64,000 nt of DNA from NCBI GenBank assembly GCA_933228675.1, contig OW121745.1, forward strand, positions 405,346-469,345, given 5' to 3'. The notes beneath the pieces were generated by a model. It was given only the letters and a program-made list of their open reading frames with translations. It was not told the DNA's origin and ran no database searches. The position numbers were made by a program, and so were the translations under genes. Below, piece by piece: positions 21,564 through 33,620 of the stretch; position 1 is the stretch's first letter, and each line of letters begins with the position of its first letter. The stretch comes from Stomorhina lunata (taxonomy: Eukaryota > Arthropoda > Insecta > Diptera > Rhiniidae).

Positions 21564-23585
21564 AACAAGTAAGGGTGGTATGTTCGGCTTTGCCGAATCT
21601 TGGATACCCTTCACCAATGGTGTTCCAAAAGTAAAGTACAAAATCGTAAGAATATGTTGATAATTATATAGTTTCTGATTACTGACTTAGTTGAGCCCCA
21701 CACAAATGCTTGATATACATATATATTAATTTTCTTTTTGTTCATACTAAATGTAATTCCTAGCAATATTTAGCTATGTCGGAAAACGAAAAGCTTTTCG
21801 GTGGCGTCATCATCTGGAATAGTTATGGACACAAAGGTTAGGTTGGGCAGGTAGAGAATGCTTATTTAAGCCAGCCAGTAGCTTCGATATAAGTGTCTAT
21901 TTTACGAACACTTAATAAAAGATTCTTCAAAATGTAGATGCGCTTAGATTTGCAAAAGCATATCGATTTGATGAAGATTAAGTATTCTGGCATGCAACCC
22001 AAAAACACAGTGCCCAGTGAGGGTTGTATACTTTAATTCGTATGAATTATGCAACTAGTAAAAGTTCTTGATAAGTTATGTAAAACTTTGAAGTTAGCGG
22101 ACTGATTTAGGTCAAAGCTTTAACAATGATTGTCAATGTATACAAGCCTTAGAATTCTAGGGTGTATATCTTAGTTTTAGATACATAGTGAAATATATAG
22201 CTTTTTAATGGATGGATATCAGCTTTGTCGGAAAAGTTATTGAAGATTTACTTTTATTCTGAAGTTAGTTAACTAATTAAGATAAATACTTCATTAATAA
22301 TATTTGGGATGTATTGTTCTTTCGATCTGTCCGATGGATGTGTGGAAAGTTTTGCTCTAGTTCTTTGTGCAATTATAACGTGATTTAATTTATCAGCATT
22401 AAAGTGATTCCCGGTCGGGGTTATATGGGAGATTTCACTAAATGTGAACAGAGCTCGACCATTTTCAATACCGAACTTTTCAAGAGATCAGAAATACTTT
22501 TGTCAAATGTTGTCCCTCTAGAAAGTTTATTTTAGGCGCTATAGCCCTGAATAACGATATTCTTTATACTAAATGTCATCATCGTATCTATTATAATTTG
22601 TCATTTATTAGCTACTAAGAGATTGCCTCAGGCAAAGTTATACGGAAGCAATTGTCAAACGTGAACGGATTTCTCCCAATTGCATTAAAAAAATTTTAAT
22701 TTTCGTTGATATGTGAGATACACACATATGTATGTTTGAACGGATATCATGTACTCAGTTGCATTTTTGTACTTCCTAGGAAGATTACCTACAATTTGAT
22801 ATATAATACATTCTCAAATGTTTTCATAATGTTCAAAAGTCAGACACAAAATTAAGATAAATGCAGTGTGTCTGTCTGCTAAAATCAGATTTGTGGAGCT
22901 CCTGGAAGGTATAAACATATGCATACCGACAAAACAGGAGCTCCAAAAACTTGACTACAACAGAAAAATGGACAGACATGTAGACGGACGGACAGACAGG
23001 TAGACGGACAGACAAACGGACGGACAGATAAACAGACAGACAAACAGACAGACGGACAGACATCGCGAAATCGATTATCCTGCCGACTCTGAGTCGATCG
23101 GTACAATTTGAATGGTATTGATAACCAGATTTGTAGAGTTTATACATCAGATTTTAGGAAATCCTCCCACAAAGAACGCTGTCAAATTTCATCACAATCG
23201 GCCCATAAACACCTGAGATATCGCTGAAACAATACTTACAAAATGTCAACAAAATTTCTTAGACACGTACTTTGGGGAAATTCTTGCACATCACAAGTAG
23301 TGTTTTGGTGATATCTCAGTTGTTTATGGACCGCTTTTGATAAAATTTAATAACGTGCTTGGCGGGGGAATTTCCTAAAATCTGATATAAAATTTATGTA
23401 GGTCCGTCTAAAGGAGGATGGTTTTTCCTATTTCTGCATTTCATTTTTTCAACAAACATTCTCTAATGCGAACTTTGGACAATTTGAACAAAACATCAAA
23501 TTTAGTGTTTTGGCGATATCTCAGTTGTTTATGGACCGATCTTGATAAAGAGTGGTTTGGGGAAAAATTTTCTAAAATCTGATAT
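21564..23585 (+). mobile_element. E repeat, unit 3, left part
   Basis: The only E copy of the triplication that continues past the breakpoint. It runs to CTGATAT at 23585, where another transposon is inserted, and resumes at 25637/25641 through 26025, ending with the hairpin CACCTATTGGTG and GGGTATAAAAA. Alignment with the copy at 33621-36155 shows that the interrupted halves join with no loss. Confidence 0.65.
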
Positions 23586-23597
23586 GGGCATTTCCAG

Positions 23598-23969
23598 GAT
23601 CGCGAACGGGACATTCGTACACACTTAACTTAAAAAAAAATATGAAAACTCAATTTTTTTTAACTTTTTATAAATATTTAATAGCATTTTAGTAGAACAA
23701 TTTTTGAGAACAAAAAGAAAATTATAAAATATGAACGTTCTCCAAATATTTTCGATAAACTTTCGATCGCGAACGGGACAAAAAATGTAAGTCATTTTTT
23801 TCGGTGTGTGGTTTTCTTTAAAAGTCAGCGAATTTTGTCAGTTTATTAAATGGAGATTATTTTTTAACTAAAGCAGAGATATAAAGCTTTTATTTAGCAT
23901 TTTGTTTTTTTAATTATCCTTATTATTATTTTTTGTAAATATTTTTTTTTTTAAATCGCGAACGGGACA
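23598..23969 (+). repeat. Three subterminal copies of TCGCGAACGGGACA
   Basis: Copies at 23598-23613, 23765-23780 and 23954-23969, spaced 167 and 189 bp, each in the same orientation within otherwise AT-rich DNA. Repeated GC-rich subterminal motifs of this kind often bind transposase in other families; here that is inference only. Confidence 0.7.
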
Positions 23970-24639
23970 ATGATTCCAAAGAATGTAGTATAAAGAATCT
24001 TTGAATTATACCGTCATACAGAGTTTGCTTGATCTCTACTGTGGTATTTTTAAATATTTATTGTTGGTATATTTAGTCTATAAGAAAAGTGCAATCGACA
24101 TGATATGTAACAGAGAAGAGATTGAATGGCGGTTTTCTTGCTTTGAATGTATTCACACAAAAATGTCAATTTACAATATTTAATTGAGACGAAACAATGC
24201 ATATTCACAAAATAAGAGTATAATGAAATATATTGCATGCATTGCTTGTGTTTATAACTGCAATCAAATACACTAGGAAAACCTTCAAACATTCATTTTA
24301 TAAAAGCGAATGGGTGAGTGTTTACGAAATATTATGAATGATTTCAGTTGCGTTACAAGACAAGTTGTGCACAAGACAAAACTATAGTTGTATAGGTGGG
24401 CAAAGACAAAAAGAAAGAAACAAGTTGCCAGATGAAATGGATGCAAAATAGTTAAATTTATAGTAAAAAGTCGTCAAACACTGGGATGGCAGAAAAAGAA
24501 ATTAACCGTTGCGCGTTAGTGTTGGAGAGATCAAGTTTTGAACTTGCAAAACATATGTTTTACTGGGGCGGCACAATCGGACCTCAAAATAGAGCACCTT
24601 ATATTTAAAAATCGGTTTTTGTATGTAGTTCGTTTTAAC

Positions 24640-25085
24640 ATAATTATAAAAAAAATTATATAATACATTTTTTTATCAAAAAATTTTGTATAAATTTTTT
24701 TTAATCTTTCTATACAAAAATATTTCTATACAAAAATATTTTCTATAAAAAAATATTTTTTTCAAAAATCTTTCTACAGAAAAATATTTTTATCAAAAAC
24801 TTTTGAATAGAAATATATATTTTTATCCAAAAATTTTCTATAGAAAAATATTTTTATTGAAAATTTTTACTATAGAAAACTATTTTTATCGAAAATTTGT
24901 CTATTGAAAAATATTTTTATTGAAAATTGTTCTATAGAAAAATATTTTATTGAAAATGTTTCTATAGAAAAACATTTTATCGAAAATTTTTCTTAACAAA
25001 ATATTTCTTAGAAAAATATTTTTATCAAAAATTTTTCTATAGAAAAATATTTTTATCGAAAATTTTTTTTATAAAAAATTTTTGG
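24640..25085 (+). repeat. Degenerate AT-rich tandem repeat
   Basis: About 33-bp units built on TTTCTATAGAAAAATATTTT followed by TATCGAAAAT repeated a dozen or so times with much variation. Each unit contains the palindrome CTATAG. Internal to the 2.05-kb transposon. Confidence 0.75.
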
Positions 25086-25636
25086 CCCAATGATTCAGCA
25101 TGAAAGCGTAGAAAAACATATGGCAGCACTGATAACAACGCAGACATATTATACGAATACTTTGCGAATAGAACGAAAAATGAGAGAGTCGTACGAATTT
25201 TTTCTAACTTAAAGTGTGACATCAAACTATTTCGTTGATTAACATGCAGTGCAATAATAAAATAGTGTGTAAAAAGACAATCAACGAAAATGTGTGAATG
25301 AATGAAGGCATCTGCATAAAAAGTTATTGCCTTTGTAGGCAATGCAAAAGCAATATGCATACGTTGCTGTCAATATTTGTGAATGTATTCAGTCTCTTCT
25401 CTGATATGTAACACTCAGAAAAAATTCAAGGAAAAATGTCAATAAAAAACGCTAAAACCAAAAACAAGCAAAGATGCTCTTTGCTGACCACTTTTCTTAA
25501 ATTACAAATGGTAATATGTATTTAATTAGGTATATTCTTAAAATCCAATGCATTAACTAACTAAATTTTCTCAGAAAAGTCTTTTTTTTTCAACTTTAAT
25601 ATTTTGGTAGCGGTTGACCTTTTCCAGGAAATGACC

Positions 25637-26025
25637 ATATATAATATATTATCACTTGTACACCATGAATATATTTTTTCTCTCGTTATTTAAAAGTGTT
25701 TTTCAATCAAAAATTTTAAAATTTTCGTCTAATTTTTGGTATTTTTTCGATATTTCGGTGTTTATAAACCAATTTTAATGAAATTTTATAGCGTTCATTG
25801 CGGGAGAATTTCCTAAAATCTGGTATATAACTTATGTAGGTCCATCCTCCAGGGTCTTCAGAAACTTGATTTCAACAGACAGACGGACATCGCTTAATCG
25901 ATTCTCCTCCCGATTCTGAGTCGATCGGTATAATTTTTATGGGGTCTACGATCACTAATAAAAAAATTACAAACGGAATCACAAACTTATAATACCCTTT
26001 CACCTATTGGTGAAGGGTATAAAAA
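25637..26025 (+). mobile_element. E repeat, unit 3, right end
   Basis: Resumption of E after the insertion: TATTATCACTTGTACACC, a reduced microsatellite ACAGACAGACGGACATCG, TCCTCCCGATTCTGAGTCGAT, and the terminal hairpin with GGGTATAAAAA. Confidence 0.65.
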
Positions 26026-26084
26026 CAACAAAATTTTTAATTTTGACTGACCTTTATATAATTTATTTAAATATGTAGGTAGTG

Positions 26085-26386
26085 GTCACATAATTGTGGA
26101 CGGAATACAAATTTTAAAATCTCCAAATTTAATATTATTTAAGAACTCGTAATCTTTCTTATAAAAATATTCAATGTTTTTCTGTAGGTTTGTTAGAAGC
26201 ATACAGAATCTGGTTTTAGGCTCATAGTATAGGCCCAATATCTCTGAAAAGACATGTTCGATTTTGTCAAGTCATGTATCGTAGGATATGTATTCTTTTT
26301 ATATATTATCCTATTTAAGTAAATCATTTTTATAATCGCCAGCAAAGATTTTTTCAGTATGTTTAATAGTCCAGTTTTATGTGACC
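26085..26386. mobile_element. Probable MITE with GTGGTCACATAA termini
   Basis: Left end TGGTCACATAATTGTGGAC and right end, on the minus strand, TGGTCACATAAAACTGGAC agree at 16 of 19 positions and lie 302 bp apart. Such GTGGTCACA ends recall Tc1/mariner elements, but I see no clear TA duplication. No coding capacity. Confidence 0.5.
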
Positions 26387-26524
26387 ACAGACTTTATATT
26401 TTCTTAAAAAAACTATTTCAGTTTAACTAAAGGTATATTATTTATATACACTAAAGATTTCAAGAACAAAAGTCAAGAAATGACCAAGTTATTGAGTTTT
26501 GGCCGTATTCTCCCACTGTGCAAC

Positions 26525-29133
26525 GGTAAATTTTCAAAATTTTTAATAAAAATCAAAATTTTGAAAATTTCCCAACGGAGTATTTGAAATTTTAAGATAA
26601 AAAATGGGAAATTTTAATAATTTCTTGTAAAAAGGCGAAATTTTGAAAATTCTTAATTATAAAAATTTTATGTAAAAATGGGAAACTTAGAAATTTCACC
26701 TAAAAACGGGAAATTTCCTATAAAAAAGGGAAATTTTGAAAATTTCCTATAAAAAATGGAAATTTTGAAAATTTACCATTAAGTAGGGAAATTTTGAAAA
26801 TTTCCCATAAAAAAGGGAAATTTTGAAAATTTCCCATAAAAAAGGGAAATTTTGAAAATTTCCCATAAAAAAGGGAAATTTTGAAAATTTCCCATAAAAA
26901 AGGGAAATTTTGACAATTTCCCATAAAAAAGGGAAATTTTGAAAATTTTCCATAAAAAAAGGAAATTTTGAAAATTTTCCATAAAAAAGGGAAATTTTGA
27001 AAATTTCATACAAAAAAGGGAAATTTTGAAAATTTCCCAAAAAAAAGGGAAATTTTGAAAATTTCCCAAAAAAAAGGGAAATTTTGAAAATTTCCCATAA
27101 AAAAGTCGAATTTTGAAAATTTCCCATTAAAAAGGGAAATTTTGAAAATTTCCCATAAAAAAGGGAAATTTTCAAAATTTCCCATAAAAAAGGGAAATTT
27201 TCAAAATTTCCCATAAAAAAGGGAAATTTTTAAAATTTCCCATAAAAAAGGGAAATTTTGAAAATTTCCCATAAAAAGGGAAATTTTGAAAATTTCCCAT
27301 AAAAAGGCAAATTTTGAAAATTTTCCATAAAAAAAGGAAGTTTTGAAAATTTTCAATAAAAAAGGGAAATTTTGAAAATTTCCCACAAAAAAGGGAAATT
27401 TTGAAAATTTCCCAAAAAAAGGGGAAATTTTGAAAATTTCCCATAAAAAAGTCAAATTTTGAAAATTTCCCATTAAAAAGGGAAATTTTGAAAATTTCCC
27501 ATTAAAAAGGGAAATTTTGAAAATTTCCTATAAAAAAGGGAAATTTTGAAAATTTCCCATAAAAAATGGAAATTTTGAAAATTTACCATAAAGTAGGGAA
27601 ATTTTGAAAATTTCCCAAAAAAAGGGAAATTTTGAAAATTTCCCAAAAAAAAGGGAAATTTTGAAAATTTCCCATAAAAAAGTCAAATTTTGAAAATTTC
27701 CCATTAAAAAGGGAAATTTTGAAAATTTCCCATAAAAAAGTCAAATTTTGAAAATTTCCCATTAAAAAGGGAAATTTTGAAAATTTCCCATTAAAAAGGG
27801 AAATTTTGAAAATTTCCCATAAAAAAGGGAAATTTTGAAAATTTCCCACAAAAAAGGGAAATTTTGAAAATTTCCCAGAAAAAAGGGAAATTTTGAAAAT
27901 TTCCCAAAAAAAAGGGAAATTTTGAAAATTTCCCAAAAAAAAGGGAAATTTTGAAAATTTCCCAAAAAAAAGGGAAATTTTGAAAATTTCCCAAAAAAAA
28001 GGAAATTTTGAAAATTTCCCAAAAAAAGGGAAATTTTGAAAATTTCCCATAAAAAAGTCAAATTTTGAAAATTTCCCATTAAAAAGGGAAATTTTGAAAA
28101 TTTCCCATTAAAAAGGGAAATTTTGAAAATTTCCCATTAAAAAGGGAAATTTTGAAAATTTCCCATTAAAAAGGGAAATTTTGAAAATTTCCCATTAAAA
28201 AGGGAAATTTTGAAAAATTTCCCATTAAAAAGGGGAAATTTTGAAAATTTCCCATAAAAAAGGGAAATTTTGAAAATTTTCCATAAAAAAGGGAAATTTT
28301 GAAAATTTCCCATAAAAAAGGGAAATTTTGAAAATTTCCCCATAAAAATGGGAAATTTTGAAAATTTCCCATAAAAAGGGAAATTTTGAAAATTTCCCAT
28401 AAAAAAGGGAAATTTTGAAAATTTTCCATAAAAAAGGAAATTTTGAAAATTTCCCATAAAAAAGGGAAATTTTGAAAATTTCCCACAAAAAAGGGAAATT
28501 TTGAAAATTTCCCAGAAAAAAGGGAAATTTTGAAAATTTCCCAAAAAAAAAGGAAATTTTGAAAATTTCCCAAAAAAAAGGGAAATTTTGAAAATTTCCC
28601 ATAAAAAAGTCAAATTTTTGAAAATTTCCCATTAAAAAGGGAAATTTTTGAAAATTTCCCATTAAAAAGGGAAATTTTGAAAATTTCCCGTAAAAAAAGG
28701 GAAATTTTGAAAATTTCCCATAAAAAAGGGAAATTTTAAAAATTTCCCATAAAAAAGGGAAATGTTGAAAATTTCCAATGAAAAAGGAAATTTTGAAAAT
28801 TTCCCATAAAAAAGGGAAATTTTGAAAATTTCCCACAAAAAAGGGAAATTTTGAAAATTTCCCAGAAAAAAGGGAAATTTTGAAAATTTCCCAAAAAAAA
28901 AGGGAAATTTTGAAAATTTCCCAAAAAAAGGGAAATTTTGAAAATTTCCCATAAAAAAGTCAAATTTTGAAAATTTCCCCATTAAAAAGTGAAATTTTGA
29001 AAATTTCCCATTAAAAAGGGAAATTTTGAAAATTTCCCATAAAAAAGGGAAATTTTGAAAATTTCCCATAAAAAGGGAAATTTTAAAAATTTCCCAAAAA
29101 AAAGGGAAATTTTGAAAATTTCCCATAAAAAAG
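26525..29133. repeat. 29-bp palindromic satellite array (about 90 units)
   Basis: The unit is a ten-base arm GGGAAATTTT, a central G, the complementary arm AAAATTTCCC, and an A-rich linker of about eight bases (for example ATAAAAAA). The first 170 bp are degenerate, the rest highly regular. Linker variants (ACAAAAAA, AGAAAAAA, AAAAAAA, ATTAAAA, and ATAAAAAAGTC replacing GGG) recur in the same order in several blocks, which shows higher-order structure. Because 29 is not a multiple of three and the unit lacks stops on the minus strand, all three minus frames stay open for long stretches and spell Phe-rich peptides (GNFQNFPFLWEIFKISLF). These are not genes. Confidence 0.95.
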
Positions 29134-29134
29134 G

Positions 29135-29735
29135 GTGAGTTAATACAAGTCGCACAATCTTCAATAGAAAACATATGTTACTCCGCGTATGCCGATGACA
29201 TTCATATTATGGCACGCACTTTACGCGAGGTAACTGCCTTTTTTAATATCGAGAAGGAATCAAAAAAATGGGTCTTGCTGTAAATGAATCGAAAACAAAA
29301 CTGATGGTTTCTTCAGGCAGACAGACCACTAGAATTGGATCACATGTGCCCGTAGACAACTATAGCTTCGAAGTTGTAAAAGAATTTGTATACCTTGGTA
29401 AAGCTGTGAACATCAACAACGATATAAGCTTTGAAATTAAACGTAGAATAATACTTGCCAATAGATGCTATTTTGGCCCTAAGCAAACAGCTAAGAAATA
29501 AAGTCTCTGTAAAAACTAAAATTACGCTATATAAAACGCTTATACTACCCGTGTTACTGTATGTTGCTGAATCATGGGTACTTGCACAGGCAGATGAAGC
29601 TATCCTTGGAGTGTTTAAGAGGAAAATCCTATGAAAAATATTTGGACCAGTCTGCGTCAACAACGATTATCGACATCGAATGAATCATGAGCTGTATGAG
29701 TTATACGCTGACATAGACATAGTAAAACGCATTAA
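29135..29735 (+). pseudogene. Non-LTR reverse transcriptase C-terminal fragment
   Basis: Starts abruptly at the satellite edge. The frame reads AYADDIHIMARTL (the YADD catalytic box), KKMGLAVNESKTKLMVSS, EFVYLGKAVNINNDI, then after a frameshift near 29475 TLYKTLILPVLLYVAESWVL, then GVFKRKIL, an in-frame TGA, IFGPVCVNNDYRHRMNHEL and LYADIDIVKRIK. Order and spacing match the palm-to-thumb and C-terminal part of LINE reverse transcriptases; the GVF-RKIL-(stop)-IFGPV and NHELYELY patterns are common in RTE- and CR1-like elements. Truncated at both ends. It has nothing in common with the LINE at 2080-7090 as far as overlapping regions allow. Confidence 0.8.
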
Positions 29736-29736
29736 G

Positions 29737-29770
29737 TAACAGCGTAAGCAGTAAGCAAGTAAGTAAGTAG
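29737..29770 (+). repeat. (TAAG)n-like tail after the RT fragment
   Basis: GTAAGCAGTAAGCAAGTAAG with further AAGT units: a short simple repeat as often found at LINE 3' ends, here directly after the truncated reverse transcriptase. Confidence 0.5.
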
Positions 29771-29995
29771 TTTATGGAAAACCTATGCTAAAGGGTTTTT
29801 TAATTTTGGACGAGATTAACCCTTTCTTCACCGAGTCAAATATCAGAATTTGGATTTTCGTAAAATTTTCATAGCGATATTACTAAATATTAAGTAATAA
29901 TTAACAAATTTTAATAAAAAAAGCGTGAAAATAATTGTTTTTGCCAAGATTACGTTTTTTTTTTATAAAAAAAAATAAATACGAATATTGATAGC
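29771..29995 (+). repeat. X repeat fragment
   Basis: AAACCTATGCTAAAGGG through GACGAGATTAACCC and AATAATTGTTTTTGCCAAG match 33350-33540 in direct orientation. It ends where the inverted E copy begins. Confidence 0.6.
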
Positions 29996-32552
29996 TTTTT
30001 TATACCCTTCACCAATAGGTGAAAGGGTATTATAAGTTTGTGATTCCGTTTGTAATTTTTTTATTAGTGATCGTAGGCCCCATAAAAATTATACCGATCG
30101 ACTCAGAATCGGGAGGAGAATCGATTAAGCGATGTCCGTCTGTCTGTCTGTCTGTCTGTCCGTCCGTCTGTCTGTCTGTCTGTCTGTCTGTTGAAATCAA
30201 GTTTCTGAAGCCCCTGGAGGATGGACCTACATAAATTATATACCAGATTTTAGGAAATTCTCCCGCAATGAACGCTATTAAATTTCATTAAAATCGGTTT
30301 ATAAACACCGAAAATATCGAAAAAAATACCAAAAATTAGACGAAAATTTTAAAATTTTTGATTCAAACACACTTTTAAATAACAAGAGAAAAAAGATACT
30401 CCTGGTGTACATGTGATAATATGTTATATATCAGATTGTAGGAAATAGTTTCCCAAAGCACTCTATCAAATTTTATCAAAATCGGTCCATAAACAACTGA
30501 GATATCGCCAAAACACTGAATTTGATGTATCGCAAATTGCCCAAAGTTCGCATTAGAGAATGTTTGTTGAAAAAATGAAATGCAGAAATAGGGAAAACCT
30601 CCTCCTTTAGCACGGACCTACATAAATTTTATATCAGATTTTAGGAAATTCCCCCGCCAAGCACGTTATTAAATTTTATCAAAAGCGGTCCATAAACAAT
30701 TGAGATACCGCCATAACACTACATTTGATGTACAGCAAAATTGCCCAAAGTACGTGTCTAAGAAATTTTGTTTACATTTTGTAAGTATTGTTTTAGCGAT
30801 ATCTCAGGTGTTTATGGACCGATTGTGATGAAATTTGACATCGTTCTTTGTGTGAGGATTTTCTAAAATCTATACTCCACAAATCTGATTACAAATACCA
30901 TTCAAATTGTACCGATCAACTCAGAATCGGCAGGAGAATCGATTTCGCGACCTTCGTCCGTCCGTCTGTTTATCTGTCTGTCTGTCCGTCTGTTTGTTTG
31001 TCCGTCCGTCCGTCTGTTTTTTTGTCCGTCCGTCTACCTGTCTGTAATTTTTTCTGTTGTAGTCAAGTTTTTGGAGCTCCTGTTTTGTGGATATCTCAGG
31101 TGTTTATTTTGATGAAATTTAATAGCGTATTTCACAGGGGATTATCTAAATCCTGATGCATTCGGTAATTTGTGGTAGATATAATTCAGCGTTTAAGCGA
31201 TGGTGTTTTGATCGACAATGATAAAATTCAGGGTGGGACAATATCCTAAAATTTTGTATAAAATCCAGGAGCTCCACAAATCTGATTTTAGCAGACAGAC
31301 ACTCTGCATTAATCTTAATTTTGTGTCTGACTTTTGAACATTATGATAACATTTGAGAATGTATTATATATCAAGTTATAGGTAATCTTCCTAGGAAGTA
31401 CAAAAATGCAGCTAACTACATGATATCCGCTCAAAACCTACATATGTATGTAAGTATCTCACATATCAACGAAAATTTAAATTTTTTAATTGCAATTGGG
31501 AGAAATCCGTTCACGTTTGACAATTGATCCCGTATAACTTCGTTGTACAATATTGATATTCAGGGCCTAAAATAAACTTTCTAGAGGGACAACATTTGAC
31601 AAAAGTATTTCTGATCTCTTGAAAAGTTCGATATTGAAAATGGGCGAGCTCTATTCGCATTTAGTGAAATCTCCCATATAACCCCGACCGGGAATCGATT
31701 TAATGCTGATAAATTAAATCACATTAAAATTGCACAAGGAACTAGAGCAAAACTTTCCAAACATCCATCGGACAGATCGAAAGAACAATACATCCCAAAT
31801 ATTATTGATGAAGTGTTCATTTAAATTAATTAACTAACTTCAGATTAATAAGTAAATCTTTAATAACTTTTCCGACATAGCTGATATCCATCCATTCAAA
31901 AGCTATATATTTCACGTATGTATCTAAAACTAAGAGTGTATACCCTATAATTTTAAGGCTTATCATTGTTAAAGCTTTGACCTAAATCAGTCCGCTAACT
32001 TCAGAGTTTTACATAACTAATCAAGAACTTTTACTAGTTGGATAATTCGTACGAATTAAAGTGCACAACCCTCACTGGGCACTGTGTTTTTGGGTTGCAT
32101 GCCAGAATACTTAAACTTCATCAAATCGATGTGCTATTGCAAATGTAAGGGCATCTACATTTTGAAGCATCTTTTCTGCATGGTTTATCTGGTCTATCGA
32201 ACTTTATTAAATGTTCGTAAAATATGTGTCTATTTTATTTCGAAGCTACTGGCTGGCATAAATATGCATTCTCTACTTGTAGTCTAGTATCATTATCTTT
32301 CACAAAGGGACCACTTTAGAACCCAAGTGAAGCTTCCCTAGACATTAGCCACCTGCCCAACCTAACCTTTGGGTTAGATGATTACGCCACCGAAAAGCTT
32401 TTCTTTTTCCGACTCTTAATTTTAAAGACTCTTTGCATATAATATAAGTATAACCAAATTTTGCTAGGAATTACATTAAGTAGTGTTGCAAAACACCATT
32501 GGTGAAGGGTATCCAAGATTCGGCAAAGCCGAATATACCACTCTTACTAGTT
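29996..32552 (-). mobile_element. E repeat in inverted orientation (left arm of the giant inverted repeat)
   Basis: Complete E copy on the minus strand. On the plus strand it starts with TATACCCTTCACCAATAGGTG, has two (TCTG/TCCG)n cores (30130-30190, 30950-31045), and ends in CGGCAAAGCCGAATATACCA. Nearly identical to 33621-36155; the 67-residue noise frame at 32084-32287 is the same in both arms. An indel of about 13 bases near 32340-32355 and scattered substitutions separate the arms. Confidence 0.75.
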
Positions 32553-32680
32553 AAGTTTAAATTAAGAAACAAATTTTTATATTCTTTAGTCTTAAGATTC
32601 ATACAAGTAAATAAGGTTGTCACTCTGAAGAGTTGTCAACCAAATAAAATTAAAAAAGTTTTTTATTTATAAACATAACT
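32553..32680 (-). mobile_element. Inverted piece of the errantivirus LTR (128 bp)
   Basis: The sequence is the reverse complement of 49139-49266, the first 128 bp (plus-strand sense) of the right LTR, ending in the LTR terminus ATAACT at 32680. The remaining 163 bp of that LTR are at 36156-36318 in the normal orientation. Together 128 plus 163 equals the 291 bp of the intact LTR, so this is one LTR cut in two, with one part flipped. Confidence 0.88.
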
Positions 32681-33620
32681 CGCGCATCGGGTCCAAAGTT
32701 TAAGAGCCCATTTGTATGGTGAAAAATGGGTTATTTTTTTGTTTTTGCGAAATTTAGACCAAAAATAAATATTTTTTAAAGAAAAAATAATAGAATATTA
32801 AGGAGAACTAACACAGCTTTATTTTAAATTGTGAAAGACGAAAATCCATGGGGTAGTTTAAAAATTATTGGAGTTTTCCCCCGAAAATTAATGTCCTTGA
32901 AAACGCGCCTTAGGATATGCACCTAAAATTGTATGTTGTAAATAAAGAAATTCCAAAGTTAGACATGATTTATCATTTAATGGCTTGTTGTTAGTAAATA
33001 GTTCAGTTTTGTTTAAATATAATCAAATTTACTTAGTTTTTTTTCATGTTGGAAAAAGGTTAATTTTTCTCAGGTCGGTTTCAAAAATAATTTTTTAATT
33101 TTTTGAAAATTTTGTTCAACAAATATTACAAATTTAGAATTTGCTTCCCAGTGTGTTAAAACAGGTAAATGGGGGAATAAAACCCAAAAATTATGTCGAT
33201 ATCTTGAACCGTTTCGCCTTACCTGCGATTTCAATTTGAAGAATTTCGCGAAAATTAAAATTTTTAGGCCAAATTCGAGTAGATGCTCGGCAAATTTTAC
33301 TTGTATTAAATTTTAACAAAAAAAAAAATAAGTAATATTATTGCCTTGGTTTCTAAAAAACCTATGCTGAAAGATTTTTTAATATTGGACGAGATTAACA
33401 ATTTCTACACCGGGGTCAAATGTCAAAATTTGGAGCGAGATTACGAAATGTCAAATAATAATTAGCGAATTTTAAATAAAAAGCATGAAAATAATTGTTT
33501 TTGGCAAGATTAAGTGTTTTTTTATTAAAAAAATATGATCAATAATTTTATAGGTTTGTATTCGAAAAATGCTAATCTACATTCTCTACAAAAAGATTTT
33601 GATCTGTAGATTACAAAAGA
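32681..33620 (+). repeat. X repeat between the inverted E arms
   Basis: Starts CGCGCATCGGGTCCAAAG directly after the LTR terminus and runs into the E start at 33621. Diverged relative of 7091-8969. AT-rich, no coding frame. CGCG next to the LTR end is a possible errantivirus target duplication (CGCA at the other LTR). Confidence 0.6.

Larger units (their letters stand above)
17112..23400 (+). repeat. Tandem unit 3 of the triplication
   Basis: Third copy. It runs without a break into sequence past 23400 (GGTCCGTCTAAAGGAGG), which is the normal continuation of an E repeat, as seen at 35544. Position 23400 is therefore the right parental breakpoint and 4536 the left one. Confidence 0.95.
23586..25636. 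mobile_element. 2.05-kb DNA transposon inserted in the E repeat
   Basis: Ends are inverted repeats of about 14 bp: GGGCATTTCCAGGA on the left and, on the minus strand from 25636, GGTCATTTCCTGGA. Flanks are ATAT on both sides (23582-23585 and 25637-25640), a probable 4-bp target duplication; removing the element and one ATAT gives the sequence of intact E copies. Near the left end the motif TCGCGAACGGGACA occurs three times. No transposase is visible; short frames at 24001-24292 and 25037-25360 have no family features. Nonautonomous element of undetermined superfamily. Confidence 0.75.

Noticed and set aside
26525..29133. CRISPR-like array or NF-kappaB/Dorsal site cluster
   Set aside because: There are no unique spacers, and GGGAAATTTT followed by G lacks the closing CC of a kappaB site; a tandem satellite explains it fully.
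32084..32287. A 67-codon protein conserved in two copies (also 33874-34077)
   Set aside because: The two copies are the arms of the same inverted repeat, so identity is due to duplication; no family features, and related E copies do not keep the frame.
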